DNA of 11,091 nucleotides from Acinetobacter sp. Its GTDB lineage: Bacteria > Pseudomonadota > Gammaproteobacteria > Pseudomonadales > Moraxellaceae. This document shows, piece after piece, positions 7,155 through 11,091 of this stretch. Numbering within the stretch: the first letter of the stretch is position 1; each line of letters opens with the position of its first letter. A model generated the notes under the pieces. That model saw nothing but the letters and a program-made list of their open reading frames with translations, was not told the DNA's origin and made no database searches. Location: positions 1-11,091 of the forward strand of contig SSHD01000128.1 in assembly GCA_008017255.1 (NCBI GenBank), in the 5' to 3' direction. The position numbers were made by a program, and so were the translations under genes.

Positions 7155-8015
7155 ATGCAATCTTTAGTTTCATTGTTTATTGAAAACCCAACTGCACTTT
7201 ATGTGGCAGTTGGGTTTTTAAGCCTATGTATTGGCAGTTTTTTAAATGTGGTGATTTATCGCACCCCCAAAATGATGGAACAGGAATGGCAGCAAGAATG
7301 TCAAATGCTGCTACATCCTGAACAAGCGCTGATTGATCACAGTAAATTAACCCTGAGCAAACCCGCCTCAACTTGCCCGAAATGTCATACACCTATTCGT
7401 TGGTATCAAAATATCCCTGTCATCAGCTGGCTCGTGCTGCGCGGTAAATGCGGTAGTTGTCAAAACCCGATTAGTATTCGCTACCCACTGATTGAGCTTT
7501 TAACCTTAGTCTGTTCTTTGACTGTAGTGGCGTTTTTTGGTGCAAGTGTACAGATGCTATTTGGTCTGATTTTCACTTGGGTATTGATTGCCCTGACCTT
7601 CATTGATTTTGACACCCAATTACTTCCCGACCGCTTTACCCTGCCGCTTGCTGCCTTAGGCTTAGGCATTAACAGTTTCGCCATTTACACCTCGGCAACT
7701 GCTGCTATTTGGGGCTATTTGATTGGTTTCCTATGTTTGTGGGTGGTTTACTATCTATTTAAGCTCATCACCGGCAAGGAAGGTATGGGCTATGGTGACT
7801 TCAAACTGCTTGCAGCTTTGGGTGCTTGGATGGGGCCGCTGTTTTTGCCTTTAATTGTGCTTCTCTCTTCTGTGGTGGGTGCCATCATTGGCATTGTACT
7901 GATGAAAATGCGCGGTGAAAATCAACCTTTTGCTTTTGGTCCTTATATTGCCATTGCAGGTTGGGTTGCCTTTTTATGGGGTGATCAAATTATGAAAGTG
8001 TATTTGGGCGGTTAA
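7155..8015 (+). CDS. pilD: Prepilin peptidase / N-methyltransferase PilD
   Basis: PilD is the inner-membrane aspartyl protease (family A24) that removes the leader of type IV prepilins and type II pseudopilins and methylates the new N-terminus. The 286-residue protein has the N-terminal methylase-associated domain with zinc-binding CPKC (74-77) and CGSC (99-102). The two catalytic aspartates are Asp151 in FIDFDTQLLPD and Asp215 in the GxGD motif (MGYGD, 211-215), 64 residues apart. Seven or eight hydrophobic segments are evident, starting at about residues 13-35. It follows pilC by 12 nt and is separated from coaE by a single base, so translation is probably coupled. The start is supported by the conserved FLSLCIGSFLNVVIYR segment near the N-terminus. 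Confidence 0.97.
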   Translation: MQSLVSLFIENPTALYVAVGFLSLCIGSFLNVVIYRTPKMMEQEWQQECQMLLHPEQALIDHSKLTLSKPASTCPKCHTPIRWYQNIPVISWLVLRGKCGSCQNPISIRYPLIELLTLVCSLTVVAFFGASVQMLFGLIFTWVLIALTFIDFDTQLLPDRFTLPLAALGLGINSFAIYTSATAAIWGYLIGFLCLWVVYYLFKLITGKEGMGYGDFKLLAALGAWMGPLFLPLIVLLSSVVGAIIGIVLMKMRGENQPFAFGPYIAIAGWVAFLWGDQIMKVYLGG

Positions 8016-8016
8016 A

Positions 8017-8622
8017 ATGCCTTTTATCTTAGGGGTTACGGGTGGGATTGGCAGCGGCAAATCTGCCGCAACGCAATGGTTTGAATCACAAGGTATTCAC
8101 GTAGTTGATGCCGACATTGTGGCGCGAGAAATTGTGGCACCTGGTCAAGCTGCCTTAGCTGCCATTCAGCAAACTTTTGGCGATTGGGTGCTATTAGCAG
8201 ATGGTAGCCTTGATCGGCGGGCGCTGCGTGAACATATTTTTCAAGACCCTGCAGCAAGGCAGCAATTGGAAAAGATTACCCATCCTGCCATTCGTCAATC
8301 CATCATCCAACAACTGCAGCAGGCACAAAGTCCCTATGTGATTTTAGTGTCGCCGCTATTATTTGAAAGCAATCAACATCAATTGGTACAGCATAGTCTG
8401 TTGATAGATGTCGATGAAGCAACCCAAATACAGCGTGCCAGTCAACGTGATGGGCACAGCATCGAACACATTCAGCAAATTATTGCCGCACAAATGCCAC
8501 GCCATCAAAAGCAGCAACTTGCTAATGATATTGTGTTAAATAATGGCTCATTAGATGCTTTGTATCAGCAGCTCAAGGTATTGCATCTTGCTTATTTGCA
8601 ACGCGCCGAACACGCCGTTTAA
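8017..8622 (+). CDS. coaE: Dephospho-CoA kinase CoaE
   Basis: CoaE phosphorylates the 3'-hydroxyl of dephospho-CoA with ATP, the last step of coenzyme A synthesis, in the cytoplasm. The 201-residue P-loop kinase has Walker A GGIGSGKS (9-16), the substrate-contacting DADIVAR (31-37), the CoA-domain motifs ITHPAIR (87-93) and PLLFE (113-117), the lid-associated QRASQRDG (139-146), and C-terminal IVLNNGSLD. Length fits the family. It begins one base after the pilD stop, so it belongs to the pil operon. Its last 4 bp (8619-8622) overlap the end of the convergent transporter gene. No terminator is visible at this junction. Confidence 0.96.
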   Translation: MPFILGVTGGIGSGKSAATQWFESQGIHVVDADIVAREIVAPGQAALAAIQQTFGDWVLLADGSLDRRALREHIFQDPAARQQLEKITHPAIRQSIIQQLQQAQSPYVILVSPLLFESNQHQLVQHSLLIDVDEATQIQRASQRDGHSIEHIQQIIAAQMPRHQKQQLANDIVLNNGSLDALYQQLKVLHLAYLQRAEHAV

Positions 8623-9530
8623 TCCTGATTTTGTTGTTTTAATTGCGTACTGAGTGTGTCTGGACGCAACCATCGCCACGGCTGCAATGCGCCAACACCC
8701 ATACCAACCAAGCCACAGACGATCGCCATATTCAGTGGCTCATCCAACACTGGCACAGCCACAAGCGCAGCAATAAATGGCGCTAAGCTGACGATGCTAC
8801 CCGTTTTAAATGCGCCTAAGCGCTCGATTGCCGCCACATAGGTTAAGGTCGCCACAATCACCACCAACACCCCATGAAACAAACCTTGCACCAATAAGTG
8901 TACTGGCGCAGCATCGGAAAAATGCTGCGGAATAAACAGCAGATAAATCGGTAAATAGATCACTGCCGACCAAATCGCTACACTGACCATCGAATGCCAT
9001 GCCGACAATTTCCACTGTTTAAGCAATACTGTAAAGATGCCCCACCACACCGCACTCAGGAAAAATGACACATCGCCCCAACCTAATGCTGTAGCCTGCT
9101 GCTGCAACAGTAGATAGCCCATCAGTGCCAGTGCACTCAGCATAATGATGAGGCTGAGCCAAGTATGTCGGTCAAAGGGTTGCCGAAACAGTAGATAAGC
9201 TGCCACAGCGGTACAGAGCGGAATACAACCATTCAAAAAAATGGCTGCATGTGCCGCAGGGGCGTGTAAAAAAGCGGTATAGACCGACAGACAATAAGCC
9301 AAACCACCGGTGAGTGCCAAAATAACTGGACGAGGATGCCACAAAAACGCGAAATCTTTTTTATAAATTAAGATTGGCATTAATATAATGAATGCAACCG
9401 CAAAACGCATGGCCACTAAGTCCCACGCACTGATATGCCAATGCAAATTTAGACGTGACAAGATGGTAAAGCCACCCCAAATACACATTGTAATCAATAC
9501 AAACAGATAGCCTTGTGCGCGAGCAGTCAT
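8619..9530 (-). CDS. EamA/DMT-superfamily inner-membrane transporter
   Basis: This 303-residue protein has about ten hydrophobic helices arranged as two EamA repeats (about residues 9-139 and 152-283), the layout of drug/metabolite transporter superfamily exporters. Typical elements are the first-helix TMCIWGGFTILSR (14-26), the helix pair around HAAIFLNGCIPL (93-104), and GSIVSLAPFIAALVAVPVLDEPLN in the second repeat (about 243-266). The C-terminus is a short polar tail (LKQQNQD). The substrate cannot be told from sequence; family members export amino acids, nucleosides and other metabolites. It starts 30 nt after rlmB on the same strand and may be co-transcribed with it. Its stop overlaps the coaE stop in a tail-to-tail TTAA. 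Confidence 0.9.
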   Translation of the reverse strand: MTARAQGYLFVLITMCIWGGFTILSRLNLHWHISAWDLVAMRFAVAFIILMPILIYKKDFAFLWHPRPVILALTGGLAYCLSVYTAFLHAPAAHAAIFLNGCIPLCTAVAAYLLFRQPFDRHTWLSLIIMLSALALMGYLLLQQQATALGWGDVSFFLSAVWWGIFTVLLKQWKLSAWHSMVSVAIWSAVIYLPIYLLFIPQHFSDAAPVHLLVQGLFHGVLVVIVATLTYVAAIERLGAFKTGSIVSLAPFIAALVAVPVLDEPLNMAIVCGLVGMGVGALQPWRWLRPDTLSTQLKQQNQD

Positions 9531-9560
9531 GTGGAATCACATTGGCTAATATTACGTGAA

Positions 9561-10310
9561 TTATACACTATTTCGCTGCCGACATGCCTCATACAATGCC
9601 ATACCGGTTGCCACACTCACGTTCAGGCTTTGCAAATCGCCAGACATTGGAATATATACGGTTTGGTCGCATTGTGACTGTGTAATCGGTCTTAGACCAG
9701 TATCTTCTGCACCCATCACAATCACCACCGCACCATTAAAATCACATTGCTGAAGTGGCAAGGCTTTTTCATCCAACAGGGTGCCAATAACACGAGTATG
9801 AGTGCTGTCTTTTAAATGTGCCAAAGTGCGAGCCAAGTTGGTGACTTGAATAAACTTCACTTTCTCCGCCCCACCAGCTGCCACTTTGCGCGCGGTTGGG
9901 GTTAGGCTGGCAGCGCGATCGCGCGGCACAATCACCGCATGCACGCCCATCGCTGCCGCAGTACGGATACATGCACCGAGATTATGTGGATCGGTCACTT
10001 GATCGAGCGCCAATAACAATGCATTTGGCGTGTGTTGCATCAAATCGTCCAGATCTTTTTCATTTAACACTGGATGCGGACGTACCGCAGCCACCACCCC
10101 CTGATGAAACGGCAAACCAGCTAATTTTTCCAAACTATCACGACTGGCTTGTTGCACGCTTATGCCAAACGGTGCTGCCAACTGCAATATTTTTTGCAAG
10201 CGCTGATCATCACGCCCTTTCAAGGTAAATAAAGTTAAGACCCGCTCTGGCTCTAACTCCAATAATGACTCTACCGAATGCACGCCATAATAATATTCAG
10301 CTTTTGCCAT
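9561..10310 (-). CDS. rlmB: 23S rRNA 2'-O-methyltransferase (Gm2251) RlmB
   Basis: RlmB methylates the ribose of G2251 in the peptidyl-transferase P-loop of 23S rRNA, using S-adenosylmethionine. The 249-residue SpoU/SPOUT enzyme has an N-terminal substrate-binding domain (about 1-75, opening YYYGVHSVESLLE) and a knotted catalytic domain. Motif 1 is DQVTDPHNLGACIRTAA (103-119), containing Asn110 and the likely catalytic Arg116. Motif 2 is IVMGAEDTGLR (197-207), with Glu202. Motif 3 is IPMSGDLQSLNVSVATGM (220-237). E. coli RlmB is 243 residues. The gene lies between the ppnP terminator and the transporter gene, so its promoter should fall within 10311-10345, where I see only a weak -10-like TTTATA. 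Assignment over paralogues such as TrmH rests on the N-terminal domain and is good. Confidence 0.93.
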   Translation of the reverse strand: MAKAEYYYGVHSVESLLELEPERVLTLFTLKGRDDQRLQKILQLAAPFGISVQQASRDSLEKLAGLPFHQGVVAAVRPHPVLNEKDLDDLMQHTPNALLLALDQVTDPHNLGACIRTAAAMGVHAVIVPRDRAASLTPTARKVAAGGAEKVKFIQVTNLARTLAHLKDSTHTRVIGTLLDEKALPLQQCDFNGAVVIVMGAEDTGLRPITQSQCDQTVYIPMSGDLQSLNVSVATGMALYEACRQRNSV

Positions 10311-10344
10311 GAGTGATCTCTATAAAGAAGTTGGGGGATTTCCT

Positions 10345-10382
10345 AAAAATAAAAATCCTGCAAAGCAACTTTACAGGATTTT
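10345..10382 (-). terminator. Rho-independent terminator after ppnP
   Basis: On the minus strand AAAATCCTGTAAAG (10382-10369) pairs with CTTTGCAGGATTTT (10365-10352) over 14 positions, with one G-U wobble, around a three-base loop. T-rich TATTTTT follows to 10345. It sits 37 nt beyond the ppnP stop and isolates ppnP from rlmB. Confidence 0.85.
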
Positions 10383-10419
10383 GTTCAGCTCTAGTGTACT
10401 CGATTTTAAGCGACAGTGC

Positions 10420-10746
10420 TTAGCCTTCTAAATGGCACACATAGTCGAGCACTTCATCGGCTTCAATATGAAATAAGCTATTGCCTGCGACATAAAAAGA
10501 CTGACCCGCACGGAATAATTCACTTTCGGTGCTGTCGGCAAATTTGACACGACACTCACCAGAAATAATTTCCATCCGTTCCGGTACATGGGTTTCAAAG
10601 GTTAACGGCTGTTCCGTAGGCAAAATCACACCTAAAGTCTTTTTGGTACCATCTTCAAATTGCACGGTATGGCTAATACACGCCCCACCAAAATACACAT
10701 TTGACTTTTTAATGACCGTAACATGATCAAACTGCACTGAACTCAT
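10420..10746 (-). CDS. ppnP: Pyrimidine/purine nucleoside phosphorylase PpnP (DUF1255)
   Basis: PpnP (formerly YaiE) is a small cupin-fold enzyme that phosphorolyses several purine and pyrimidine nucleosides to base plus ribose 1-phosphate. The 108-residue product shows family features: NVYFGGACISHTVQFEDG (16-33), KKTLGVILP (35-43), ERMEIISGECRV (56-67) and GQSFYVAGNSLFHIE (81-95), the cupin strands. E. coli YaiE is 94 residues; the extra length is mostly at the N-terminus. GGAGAG lies 5 nt upstream of the ATG at the usual distance. It is monocistronic by context: a terminator follows and a candidate -10 (TATAAA, 10776-10771) lies 25 nt upstream of the start codon. Confidence 0.93.
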   Translation of the reverse strand: MSSVQFDHVTVIKKSNVYFGGACISHTVQFEDGTKKTLGVILPTEQPLTFETHVPERMEIISGECRVKFADSTESELFRAGQSFYVAGNSLFHIEADEVLDYVCHLEG

Positions 10747-11091
10747 GCCTACTCTCCAAATAATGCAGCATTTATATGAGGCTCTGATGACATTTCACAG
10801 ATACTTGCGACATGAGCCATTTTTGGCGCAAGATTTTTAAACGATACAAGGCATGGTTTGCGAATTTTAGTCATTCTAAATGACAAGAAACAACGTTTCG
10901 TGAAACATAACGCAGTATGAGCAACAACGTTCCGCAAGTAAATATCCCTGTCCTTTCCTTGCGCTGCGATCAAAGCGCTGCTTTGCTCTTGCTCAGGTGA
11001 TGACCGCACTATTTTAATTGTGCTGACGCCGCGAATCAATGTATTTTGTATGGCTTTTGCGATGATTTTCGCACAACTTAGTCTAAACATC
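10747..11091 (-). other. Unrecognised region upstream of ppnP, open minus-strand frame of 113 codons
   Basis: The minus strand is open from an ATG at 11090 to a TAG at 10751-10749 inside the ppnP ribosome-binding region. The hypothetical product (start MFRLSCAKIIAKAIQ, end EPHINAALFGE) resembles no family I know. It is Cys-, Arg- and Lys-rich with no domain or membrane pattern, and has no clear ribosome-binding site visible at the window edge. It would run through the likely ppnP promoter. I therefore favour noncoding sequence. Visible structures are GTTTCACGAAAC (two 5-bp arms, minus strand, near 10893-10904), a CAAAGC/GCTTTG hairpin at 10971-10985, and two imperfect CAACGTT-containing repeats. 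It may be a dispersed Acinetobacter repeat, which is inference. Confidence 0.35.
10771..10776 (-). promoter_or_regulatory. Candidate -10 element for ppnP
   Basis: TATAAA on the minus strand (10776-10771) would start transcription near 10764, giving an approximately 17-nt leader containing the GGAGAG site. The -35 position (GTGAAA/TGTGAA at 17-18 bp) is a weak match, so this is tentative. Confidence 0.35.

Noticed and set aside
10893..10904. parS centromere site
   Set aside because: GTTTCACGAAAC lacks the central GT of the parS core, and the locus has no parAB genes; similarity is partial.

Overview
The window reads as a chromosomal core segment of a gammaproteobacterium of the Moraxellaceae, most likely Acinetobacter. 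The evidence is moderately low GC, protein sequences of Acinetobacter character (174-residue RimP, 108-residue PpnP, 571-residue PilB), and gene order: tpiA-secG-tRNA-Leu-tRNA-fMet-rimP-nusA next to pilB-pilC-pilD-coaE. The genus call is inference from protein recognition, not a database search.

Layout. (1) Positions 1-3805, minus strand, in transcription order: tpiA, secG, tRNA-Leu(GAG), initiator tRNA-fMet, two degenerate tRNA-fMet-derived units, a second identical tRNA-fMet with its own strong promoter, a third degenerate unit, two tandem Rho-independent terminators, rimP, and nusA (cut by the left edge). E. coli has the same secG-leuU-metY-rimP-nusA order. (2) Positions 3806-4173: divergent intergenic region between tpiA and pilB, with a large imperfect inverted repeat. 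(3) Positions 4174-8622, plus strand: pilB-pilC-pilD-coaE, tightly spaced, giving the type IV pilus assembly ATPase, platform protein and prepilin peptidase, plus the last CoA biosynthesis enzyme. (4) Positions 8619-10746, minus strand: ppnP, a strong terminator, rlmB, and an EamA/DMT transporter whose stop codon overlaps that of coaE. (5) Positions 10747-11091: no recognised gene; an open but unconvincing minus-strand reading frame overlaps the ppnP promoter region.

How the parts fit. The left block combines central metabolism (TpiA), protein export (SecG) and translation/transcription machinery (tRNAs, RimP for 30S maturation, NusA for elongation and termination). The middle block makes the inner-membrane motor and processing enzyme for type IV pili, used for twitching and DNA uptake. 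The right block is a set of independent housekeeping genes.

The most unusual structure is the tRNA cluster at about 1919-2488. Between and after the two intact initiator tRNA genes lie three related units of about 110 bp. Each keeps the 3' half of tRNA-fMet (two of them down to the CCA end), has lost the 5' half, and carries the same replacement mini-hairpin where the anticodon arm should be. This resembles in principle the tRNA-3'-end repeats (rtT) of the E. coli tyrT operon, but is built from the initiator tRNA. I see no CRISPR array, insertion sequence, phage gene or defence system.
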